DNA of 20,052 bases from CALARM01 sp964431735 (GTDB lineage: Bacteria > Vulcanimicrobiota > SpSt-956 > JAKJGF01). Both the position numbers and the translations under genes were made by a program. Within the stretch, counting starts at the first letter, position 1; each line of letters starts with the position of its first letter. The notes under the pieces were generated by a model that was given only the letters and a program-made list of their open reading frames with translations, ran no database searches and had not been told where the DNA came from. Positions 7,348 through 13,744 of the stretch are shown here, piece by piece. The DNA is taken from assembly GCA_964431735.1 (NCBI GenBank), contig CAYSLJ010000133.1:1-20052 (forward strand), given 5' to 3'.

Positions 7348-7424
7348 AGTGAATAGTGAGCAGTGATAACACGTATTACTCATTACAAACCAATTGTCAC
7401 ACGTTACGCATCATCAGTTACGAT
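7348..7424. repeat. Paired heptad arrays between the lipoprotein and ferredoxin genes
   Basis: The left half (7348-7385) reads AGTGAAT AGTGAGC AGTGATA and then turns into TTACTCA TTAC; the right half (7396-7424) reads GTCACAC GTTACGC ATCATCA GTTACGAT. The halves are of opposite polarity, so an imperfect stem is possible. The array fills almost the whole gap. Confidence 0.65.
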
Positions 7425-7433
7425 ATTAATATA

Positions 7434-7922
7434 TTATATTTCTGTAATAGATATGGTAATGGTATTTCTGGATTTTGCTCCCACAGTTACGGCGATACCA
7501 GCAGTTCTATTTTTTTTACTGCCTGTAAACATAACACTTTTATCTGTAGAAAATACTTTTTCTATTTTCCAGCCTTTAGAAAGAAGTTCTTTCTTATAAA
7601 ATTTTTCTATTTCAGGAATAGAATCACCTGTTTCCAGAGACAGGGTATTTACATGTTTATCACTGTAATTTATACTGACCAGAACTTTAGATTTCGGATA
7701 TATGGGTACATCTGAAGGAAAATTTTTCGGAATTTCTCCGTTGTTAAAAGAAATGTTTTCACCATTTTTTCCTGTCATATTTATTTCTCCCATATTTTTA
7801 ATGTCTTCTTTCTGGGCGTTTATAACATCATCGGGAAGTTTTCCTCCTCTGTTTTGAAATATACATCCGGAACCAGTAAGTATAACCATATATAGTAATA
7901 AACATAGACTTAAAAACTTCAT
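7434..7922 (-). CDS. Small putative lipoprotein of unknown function
   Basis: 162 aa from the ATG at 7920-7922, which has AAGGAGA about 7 nt upstream. The frame stays open to 7973, but that part is heptad repeat. Residues 1-19 form a lipoprotein-type signal (hydrophobic core, then TGSGC) with C20 as the probable lipidated residue. After a low-complexity stretch, residues 64-162 form a compact alpha/beta domain beginning IPKNFPSDVPIYP (64-76), with a helix SIPEIEKFYKKELLSKGW (101-118) and an Arg/Thr-rich strand end. The (F)PSDVPIYP opening followed by a helix ending in a GW pair is a pattern I recall in uncharacterised bacterial lipoproteins; no function is known to me. It is probably co-directional with, but separate from, the S8 protease gene upstream. 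Confidence 0.78.
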   Translation of the reverse strand: MKFLSLCLLLYMVILTGSGCIFQNRGGKLPDDVINAQKEDIKNMGEINMTGKNGENISFNNGEIPKNFPSDVPIYPKSKVLVSINYSDKHVNTLSLETGDSIPEIEKFYKKELLSKGWKIEKVFSTDKSVMFTGSKKNRTAGIAVTVGAKSRNTITISITEI

Positions 7923-7948
7923 TGAAATATCTCCTTCTAAAAATGAAA

Positions 7949-8003
7949 CGTGAGACGTATCTTCACGTCTCACGCTTCACGCTTCACGCCTCACGTCTCA
8001 CTG
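7949..8003. repeat. Heptad array with a perfect 10-bp hairpin
   Basis: CGTGAGACGT (7949-7958) and ACGTCTCACG (7965-7974) form a perfect 10-bp stem with a 6-nt loop. The right arm continues as TCACGCT TCACGCT TCACGCC TCACGTC TCAC up to 8001, just before the stop codon of the S8 protease gene (8006). There is no T-tract on either side, so it is not a classical intrinsic terminator, but it could end or stabilise the protease transcript. Confidence 0.7.
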
Positions 8004-8005
8004 AA

Positions 8006-9589
8006 TCATCCTTCAAATATTTTCTTTTCTTCTGTAGCTTTTTTCATGTCTTCAGCTTTATGAAGAGCTTCTTTTGCATCAAGATAACCTGAACCCTGTT
8101 CATTATCTGTAAGATTGGGCAGTTTATCTGCTGTAGACATAAGTATATTTTTTACCTGATAGGGAGTAAGATCGGGATTTGCTTCATACATAGCTGCCAC
8201 TACACCTGAAACTACAGGTGTAGCCATAGATGTTCCCGGCATACCCATATAGGCTGTACCCAGTACAAGGGGCATACGGGAGAATATGGCTATACGCTTA
8301 TCTACAACTTTTCTTGCATCTTCCGGTGATTTTCTGAATTCTTTTATGGATTCGTCTCTAAATCCGTAGACCTTCTTTAAAATATCATCAGGTATGCTCA
8401 TTAGCTGAGCATCAGGGAAAGTCTTCAGCCAGTTCAGAGTAGCAAGTCTGTCAGCCATAAATTTACCATCACTTTCTGCCTTTGAACCGGGAGAAAGGGG
8501 AGCAACAATACTTTCTCCGGGAGCCAGCAGATCGGGTTTCACAAGTCCGTCAGGCGTCGGCCCTCTGCTTGAAAATGGTGTTATTGTGTCATCAGTTCTA
8601 TCAGGAGTATTTTTATCATCTGCTGCACCTATTGTAATAGCAAAAGGACTGTCTCCCGGCGCACCTATTGTTCCTGCTTCAGGGCCGGAATTGCCTGCTG
8701 CAACCAGCACAGTTATTCCTGCTTTCACTGCCGCTTCTACTGCTATATCAGTAGGATCTTCCGAGTATTTTACGGCTTTATGTCCTAAAGACATATTGAT
8801 GACTTTTATATTATATTTATCCTTGTTTTCCACAGCCCAGTTTATGCCTCTTATCACATCAGACGTTTTCCCTCCGTCAAGGCCCAGAACTTTTATGCCT
8901 ATTATATCTGCATCAGGTGCAAAAGAGCGGAATTTACCTTCTGATAATGCGCCGTTCCCTGCTGCATCTCCTGCTACATGAGTTCCATGACCTCCGTCAT
9001 CATAGGGAACACTTCTGTTATTAACAAAATCTACCCATCCTTTAATTCTGTTATTTGGTGTTATAAGGTCAGGATGAGGATATACTCCTGTATCTATTAT
9101 GGCTATCCCCACACCTTTACCTGTATATTTTTTAAATATTTCATCCTGTGCCTCTGCTATGCCCATAGGCTCTTTGGCTATGGTAGACATTGCATTGTCA
9201 AGGAAAATTTCATCTTTTTCATCTGATTCTATTGCTTCTTTTACATCAGGCTCAGGTAGCCATCTCTCTACTTTGTCTTCATATACAATATAACCTGCTT
9301 TTTCCAGATCTTTTTTCTGGTCTTCGTTGAGTTTTGCCGTATATCCGCTTACAAGAGGTATCTGTCCATCTAATTTTACTTCTCTTGTTTCTAAATCTTT
9401 CTGGGTAAGTGCCATATTCTCTTCTATGCTGGCACTTTTCATCAGAGTTGGTCTTGGAATAATAAGATAACTTGAGTCAGAGGAAGAAGAAGCCAGTTTT
9501 ACACTGTCTTTTACTTCAGAAGGCTGTTCCTTTACAATTCTTGGTGATATTTCCGGCAGTTTTGGTATATTGGAAGAATTAATTTTCAT
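8006..9589 (-). CDS. Subtilisin-like serine protease (S8) with I9-like propeptide and a long insert
   Basis: 527 aa from the ATG at 9589-9587, which has AAAGGG 8 nt upstream; a GTG at 9598 would add three residues. The catalytic triad is intact: D166 in IAIIDTG, H201 in GGHGTHVAG, S454 in GTSMATP, with oxyanion N300 in AAGNSGP. Residues about 75-112 (SGYTAKLNEDQKKDLEKAGY...) resemble an I9 inhibitor-type propeptide. The N-terminus (1-70) is hydrophilic, Ser-rich, and has no signal peptide. About 75 residues (roughly 368-444, rich in charge and predicted helix) are inserted between the conserved APGESIVAPL and the GTSMATP block, where ordinary subtilisins have about ten. It may act inside the cell or leave by an unusual route. 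It is followed by a hairpin-heptad array. Confidence 0.93.
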   Translation of the reverse strand: MKINSSNIPKLPEISPRIVKEQPSEVKDSVKLASSSSDSSYLIIPRPTLMKSASIEENMALTQKDLETREVKLDGQIPLVSGYTAKLNEDQKKDLEKAGYIVYEDKVERWLPEPDVKEAIESDEKDEIFLDNAMSTIAKEPMGIAEAQDEIFKKYTGKGVGIAIIDTGVYPHPDLITPNNRIKGWVDFVNNRSVPYDDGGHGTHVAGDAAGNGALSEGKFRSFAPDADIIGIKVLGLDGGKTSDVIRGINWAVENKDKYNIKVINMSLGHKAVKYSEDPTDIAVEAAVKAGITVLVAAGNSGPEAGTIGAPGDSPFAITIGAADDKNTPDRTDDTITPFSSRGPTPDGLVKPDLLAPGESIVAPLSPGSKAESDGKFMADRLATLNWLKTFPDAQLMSIPDDILKKVYGFRDESIKEFRKSPEDARKVVDKRIAIFSRMPLVLGTAYMGMPGTSMATPVVSGVVAAMYEANPDLTPYQVKNILMSTADKLPNLTDNEQGSGYLDAKEALHKAEDMKKATEEKKIFEG

Positions 9590-9632
9590 CTCATACACCC
9601 TTTCCTGTTAATATATAAAATTATCTAATATT

Positions 9633-9641
9633 AATATAACA
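9633..9641 (-). promoter_or_regulatory. Candidate extended -10 for the S8 protease gene
   Basis: On the minus strand the sequence reads TGTTATATT, an extended -10 about 44 nt upstream of the ATG. No good -35 is visible. The 191-bp gap also holds three GTTAA/TTAAC motifs at 9671-9695 that could be an operator, but nothing identifies a regulator. Confidence 0.3.
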
Positions 9642-9789
9642 TATTTATTGAAGGACTTATATATTGAGTTGTTAATTTTTTGTTAACTTTTTTAACGAAG
9701 ATAATTTTTTATAATTCCATAGATTTTTATTTTGCAGATTGATAGCAGTTTAAATATATGTGTCCCTGTATTTGATAACCGGTCACTGA

Positions 9790-10743
9790 TTAATATTCTC
9801 CGCTGAAATACTGTTCCAGAGCTCTATAAATTTCTTCCATTATCTGTGTTTGATAATCCATTTTCTGCTGTAACTCCGATATGGAATTTCCCAGAGCTTC
9901 CTGTTGCTGAAATAACATATTTATAGCCTGATAAAGTTCTTCATCTTCCTGTGGCTGTTGATAGACCTGTTCCTGTGGCCGTGCCGGCGTGAGAGGTCTT
10001 GGTGTGAGAATATTAATATGGGGAAATTTTCTCTTCTGCTGTGGCAACATATATTCTTCCTGGACTTCCGGAGGCATTGAAGGCATTGCAGGCATTTTAC
10101 CTCTCGGAGGACTTACAAATTTACCTACAGCTTCGGCAAGATTGCCTTCTATAGTTTTTTGATCTCTTATTTTCCCTGCAGCAGGAGGGCCGTAAGACGG
10201 GAATTTATCAGGTGAAACAGGAGTAAAATCTTCTTCTCTTTCTTCCGGTTCTATAAACTCTTCTCTTTTAGGGCCTTTAAATAATCCTATAAATTGGTCG
10301 GGACTCAGAGGTGTAAATTCCTGGGTTTGAGCTTTTGATACAGGTAATTCCTGCTGCTCCCTCATTTTCTGGGCTTTTATCAGTCCTCCTATTTTACCGG
10401 GAGTAAGAGGAGTAAGTTCTTCACCTTTTGGTTTTTTTCTTGTAGTCCCGGCAGTTGCACCTGTTTTCCCTGAAATCTGCTGTAATGGTTCAGGCTGAAC
10501 CTGCTGTGTCATTATATTATCATGGATTTCTTCCGGCTCTCTTCTCCCTATTCCCATGGCTGTCGTAGCTCTCTGTCTTGTCTGACTCTGGGCGGGAACA
10601 CTGCTATAGGACATAGAAGCCACAGAATGCCCCTCCTGCTGTTTCGATGACAATTTTTCATAACATTCATTACATATCATGGCGCCGTCAAAAATTTTGC
10701 TTCCGAATAATGTCATAGGAGAATCACATTTAGGACATTTCAT
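9790..10743 (-). CDS. Zinc-ribbon protein with repeated TPxSP motifs and C-terminal coiled coil
   Basis: 317 aa. Residues 1-31 form a zinc ribbon with C3, C6, C24, C27 and the KIFDGAMIC pattern seen in DUF4428-like ribbons. The middle (32-240) is low-complexity and probably disordered, but carries three related motifs: ELTPLTPGK (109-117), EFTPLSPDQ (142-150) and DFTPVSPDK (172-180), plus LTPRPLTP (246-253). Acidic residues before TP and SP pairs make these plausible phosphorylation sites. The C-terminal 50 residues (267-317) are a Gln/Glu-rich predicted coiled coil. The gene overlaps the end of the Ser/Thr kinase gene by 14 nt (10730-10743), and its AAAGGAG lies inside the kinase gene, so translation is probably coupled. 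Inference: a substrate or adaptor of the kinase. No homolog of known function is recognised. Confidence 0.83.
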   Translation of the reverse strand: MKCPKCDSPMTLFGSKIFDGAMICNECYEKLSSKQQEGHSVASMSYSSVPAQSQTRQRATTAMGIGRREPEEIHDNIMTQQVQPEPLQQISGKTGATAGTTRKKPKGEELTPLTPGKIGGLIKAQKMREQQELPVSKAQTQEFTPLSPDQFIGLFKGPKREEFIEPEEREEDFTPVSPDKFPSYGPPAAGKIRDQKTIEGNLAEAVGKFVSPPRGKMPAMPSMPPEVQEEYMLPQQKRKFPHINILTPRPLTPARPQEQVYQQPQEDEELYQAINMLFQQQEALGNSISELQQKMDYQTQIMEEIYRALEQYFSGEY

Positions 10744-13114
10744 AATTACTTATCTCCTTTAACTTTCTTTTCAGAACATCTAAATCTTCTTCCATTTCAA
10801 ATCTTTCACTGAGCTGGAGGGCATTGGAATAAATCCTGTGAGCACCGTCATAGAGTCCCAGACTTTTCACTTTATCACCGGCCTGTATTAAATAAAAGTT
10901 TGAAAGGGAATAATCTTTACCTTTGAAGAAATGATAGGAAAGTTCTACTAAATCAGGTATTTCCCATTCTTCATATGTAAGTTCCAGCTTGTGTGCTATA
11001 TTCAGGTGAAGTTCCTGTCTTTTCTCCTTCGGTATGGAATTGTAAAAGATTTCTTTCATAATATGATTTGTGAAACTGTATATTTCTTCTTTACCTCTTT
11101 TTTCTTTACTGAGGATTTTATTTTTTATAGCCTGTTCTATAAGAAAGGAATTTTTTTCTTCACTGAATAATACCTGTTCTTCTTTCCCGTCGTTCTCTAT
11201 AAGAAAACTCAAATAAGAAGAATAGAAATTATCAGGGAATATTGAAGCTTTTGTTAGAAAATCTTTTGTCATGTTATCCATTAATTTAATTCTATCTATT
11301 AACAGTTCATTGATTGAATTTGGCAGAAGAAAATTTATTTTTTCCTCATCAACCTTCCAGTTGTTTTCTTGCCAGTTAAGTGTTTTACTTTCTATTAAAA
11401 AATTAATACTTTCTTTTATAAATAAAGGATTCCCTTCCGAAGCTATATATATTTTTTGAAATAGCTTATCCTCTATTGTTTCTGTCATGAGTATACTTTT
11501 TATCATTTCAGCTGTATGTTCCGGGCCAAGATTTCTTATACTGACGGATTTCGGAGAAAATACCTCATTCCATCTGGTCATGTCGGGAATAACTTCATAT
11601 TCGCCAAAGAGCTTATCTTCATCTAAAGTCGCTATTATCAGAATATGGCCTTCATGTTTTTTCTGTAATTCCAGAAGGAAATTAAATGTAGATGCATCGG
11701 TCCAGTGAAGATCATCTATAGTTATAATAAGTGGTTTGATGTATGACAGGTCTATCAGAAAATTAAGGAGCAATCCCGATACATCTTCTGTACATTCAGG
11801 TTCTCCTCTTCTTCCGTAAGGTTCCATAAGAGGTATAATGTACGGATAAATTTTATCTGCCAGTTCTTTTATCTCCTGAATATCTCCGGACATATTTCTG
11901 AAAGGAATATTATGGGTTTCAGTTTTAAAATTCAGCTCTTTCTTAAAGAGCATATTATTATAAAGTTCATTTCTATCGTTAGAGAAGAAGGGGCATAAGC
12001 CATCTATTATAGTATAATAAGGGGAAAAGAATTTTTCTCTGCTACATATGCCTTTTACAAATAACATGTTTCTTATCCTGGCATATACTTCTATTTCTTC
12101 AAGCAACCTGGTTTTCCCTGTACCCTGAGGACCTGAAACCATTATAAGTTTTATATGTTTTTCTTCTTTCAGTTTATCAGCTTCAATATATAATTCTTTA
12201 AATTCTTCATCACGTCCTACAAGTGATGACCTGGGGTTAAGAAAGCTTATTCCTCTGTAAGATAAGTTTTCCGGTAAATTCATTTCATCAGACCTGTTCT
12301 TAAGAGCTTCCATCAATTCTCCGGCAGAACTGTATCTGTCATCAGGTTTTTTCTCCAGCAGTTTCATAGTTATCTGTTCTATGTGGAGGGGGATAGACGG
12401 ATTATAAATAGAAGGGGATTTGGGCGGATCATTTACATGCTGCATAATAACAGTGATTTTACTGCTTCCTCTGAAAGGCTTTTTCCCTGTGAGTAATTCG
12501 TACATGATGACACCGAGAGAATATAAATCTGCGCGGCTGTCAACAGTGCTGTCCATAACCTGTTCAGGCGCTATATAGCTGGCTGTACCAAGTATTGCCC
12601 CTTCATTTGTCAGCTTATTGCTATCTAACATATTCAGAGCATAACCAAAATCAAGTATATTTATTCTACCTTCCTCTGTTATCATAATATTTGATGGTTT
12701 CAGGTCTCTATGGACTATGCCCGTTGAATGGGCATGGCTTAAAATATTACATAATTCTATCATAAGCCTTACTATAAAGCCAATACCGAATGTTTCTCTT
12801 TCCATAAGAACAGACAGTGCCATACCCGGAACATAATCCAGAACTATATAGTATTTACCATCAAATTCTTCTATATTTTTAGCTATGATGATATTAGGAT
12901 GATTAATCTGTTCAGACATCTTCAGTTCTCTTCTGAGACGTTCTATTGTTTTAAATTTATCTTTTTCAGGGCCGTAGAGCAGATGTTCTTTTATAAGTTT
13001 TATTACAACATTTTTCCCTGAAGATATATCTTCTGCCAGAAATATTTCGCTTGTTCCGCCTTCACTTATCATTTCAAGTAATTTGTAACGTTCACTTAAT
13101 ATTTTTCCTATCAT
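10730..13114 (-). CDS. Ser/Thr protein kinase fused to an AAA-type ATPase signalling module
   Basis: 794 aa. Residues 10-275 are a complete PknB/Hanks-type kinase: glycine loop SEGGTSEIFLA (17-27), K39, HRDLKPSN with D137 and N142, DFG at 155-157 and APE at 182-184. No membrane helix follows, unlike PknB itself. From about 298 (SLVGRDEEFKEL) a predicted AAA_16-type ATPase begins: Walker A GPQGTGKT (328-335), Walker B LIITIDDLHW with D467/D468, and EGNPLFIKE (560-568). The region after 600 is helical, as in MalT/AfsR-like STAND proteins, and ends at 794 without a DNA-binding, GAF or histidine-kinase domain, so it is shorter than many kinase-ATPase fusions. The start has only a weak AAGGAA upstream. 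It is the first gene of a two-gene operon with the zinc-ribbon protein. Signal and targets are unknown. Confidence 0.93.
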   Translation of the reverse strand: MIGKILSERYKLLEMISEGGTSEIFLAEDISSGKNVVIKLIKEHLLYGPEKDKFKTIERLRRELKMSEQINHPNIIIAKNIEEFDGKYYIVLDYVPGMALSVLMERETFGIGFIVRLMIELCNILSHAHSTGIVHRDLKPSNIMITEEGRINILDFGYALNMLDSNKLTNEGAILGTASYIAPEQVMDSTVDSRADLYSLGVIMYELLTGKKPFRGSSKITVIMQHVNDPPKSPSIYNPSIPLHIEQITMKLLEKKPDDRYSSAGELMEALKNRSDEMNLPENLSYRGISFLNPRSSLVGRDEEFKELYIEADKLKEEKHIKLIMVSGPQGTGKTRLLEEIEVYARIRNMLFVKGICSREKFFSPYYTIIDGLCPFFSNDRNELYNNMLFKKELNFKTETHNIPFRNMSGDIQEIKELADKIYPYIIPLMEPYGRRGEPECTEDVSGLLLNFLIDLSYIKPLIITIDDLHWTDASTFNFLLELQKKHEGHILIIATLDEDKLFGEYEVIPDMTRWNEVFSPKSVSIRNLGPEHTAEMIKSILMTETIEDKLFQKIYIASEGNPLFIKESINFLIESKTLNWQENNWKVDEEKINFLLPNSINELLIDRIKLMDNMTKDFLTKASIFPDNFYSSYLSFLIENDGKEEQVLFSEEKNSFLIEQAIKNKILSKEKRGKEEIYSFTNHIMKEIFYNSIPKEKRQELHLNIAHKLELTYEEWEIPDLVELSYHFFKGKDYSLSNFYLIQAGDKVKSLGLYDGAHRIYSNALQLSERFEMEEDLDVLKRKLKEISNYEMS

Positions 13115-13373
13115 AAAATATCATCGTTCCTTATTATTCAATTTGATATAAACTTATTCTAGAAAAAAAACTTTATTCCTGTAGATTTTTTAGTCGAATT
13201 CATAACTTGTCATATTCAGAATTTATACAGAAAATTTCTTTTCCCGGAAAATAGTATTTTTTCTCTTATTAAAAATTTAGTATATTAATTTTAATATTAA
13301 AAAAAAATTGCGTTTAAAAATGACAGGTGATTTTACATACAAGGGAAAAAGAAATTTGTTATAGAATATTCAG

Positions 13374-13449
13374 AGTGAAAAGTGAAAGGTGAAAAGTGAA
13401 TAAAATAAGACATTACCTGCCATTCACTATTCACTACTCACTATTCACT
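13374..13449. repeat. Inverted pair of four-unit heptad arrays (hairpin)
   Basis: Left arm, 13374-13401: AGTGAAA AGTGAAA GGTGAAA AGTGAAT. Right arm, 13422-13449: ATTCACT ATTCACT ACTCACT ATTCACT. The arms are 28 nt each, complementary at about 23 positions, with a 20-nt loop. Both arms keep exact 7-bp phasing, so the mismatches fall at equivalent positions of the unit. Confidence 0.8.
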
Positions 13450-13450
13450 A

Positions 13451-13479
13451 ATTACAGATTTATATGCATTAACTATAAT
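13451..13479 (+). promoter_or_regulatory. Candidate promoter for the small ORF and histidine kinase
   Basis: ATTACA (13451-13456), a 17-bp spacer, then a perfect TATAAT (13474-13479). It lies directly after the heptad hairpin. The -35 matches consensus at only four of six positions. Confidence 0.45.
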
Positions 13480-13548
13480 TTTCAGTAAAGGTGAATTTAC
13501 CTGTCGTAAAAAAACGCAATCCAATAAAATTTCTATCTATTCAAAAAA

Positions 13549-13737
13549 TTGATTCTGAGTTATTATATTATCAGAGATGAAGGAGTTTTGTCATTATTGT
13601 TGGGAGATGTGCCTGTATACCGTAAATATGTAGAGATGGGGTTTACTGCAGAACCTTTTATGATTGTTCATGGCCAGATTATCAGAAACCCATATTATTT
13701 ACATCCTGATGAATATATAATAAGTATCAACGGTTAA
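13549..13737 (+). CDS. Small ORF of uncertain status upstream of the histidine kinase
   Basis: 62 codons from a TTG at 13549, ending 7 bp before the histidine kinase ATG. There is no recognisable ribosome binding site, and the kinase start also lacks one, which would fit translational coupling. The frame is open back to 13528. A GTG-initiated frame (13491-13580) overlaps it one frame away and reads IQKIDSELLYYQR before stopping, so an indel could have split a gene of about 80 codons. The C-terminal part (EPFMIVHGQII, HPDEYIISING) has the hydrophobic rhythm of MoaD/ThiS-like beta-grasp ends (V-NG-V...DGDEI-I), but no GG terminus; this is weak. It could be a real leader peptide, a decayed gene or chance. 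Confidence 0.35.
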   Translation: MILSYYIIRDEGVLSLLLGDVPVYRKYVEMGFTAEPFMIVHGQIIRNPYYLHPDEYIISING

Positions 13738-13744
13738 TTAAATT

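Larger units (their letters stand above)
13115..13548. other. 434-bp divergent intergenic region
   Basis: AT-rich spacer between the minus-strand kinase operon and the plus-strand small ORF/histidine kinase. It contains a short perfect palindrome TTTTCC-C-GGAAAA (13239-13251), a long T/A-rich stretch (13255-13315), a paired heptad hairpin (13374-13449) and a candidate promoter (13451-13479). A GTG-initiated frame from 13491 to 13580 overlaps the small ORF in another frame. No convincing promoter for the kinase operon could be picked out. Confidence 0.7.

Noticed and set aside
7384..7425. CRISPR-like appearance of short intergenic repeats
   Set aside because: Units are 7 bp with no unique spacers, here and at the other arrays; no cas genes are in the window.
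13507..13514. A7 run as a programmed -1 frameshift site joining the two small frames
   Set aside because: A -1 slip from the GTG frame does not enter the second frame, which needs a +1 shift; no downstream structure was seen.
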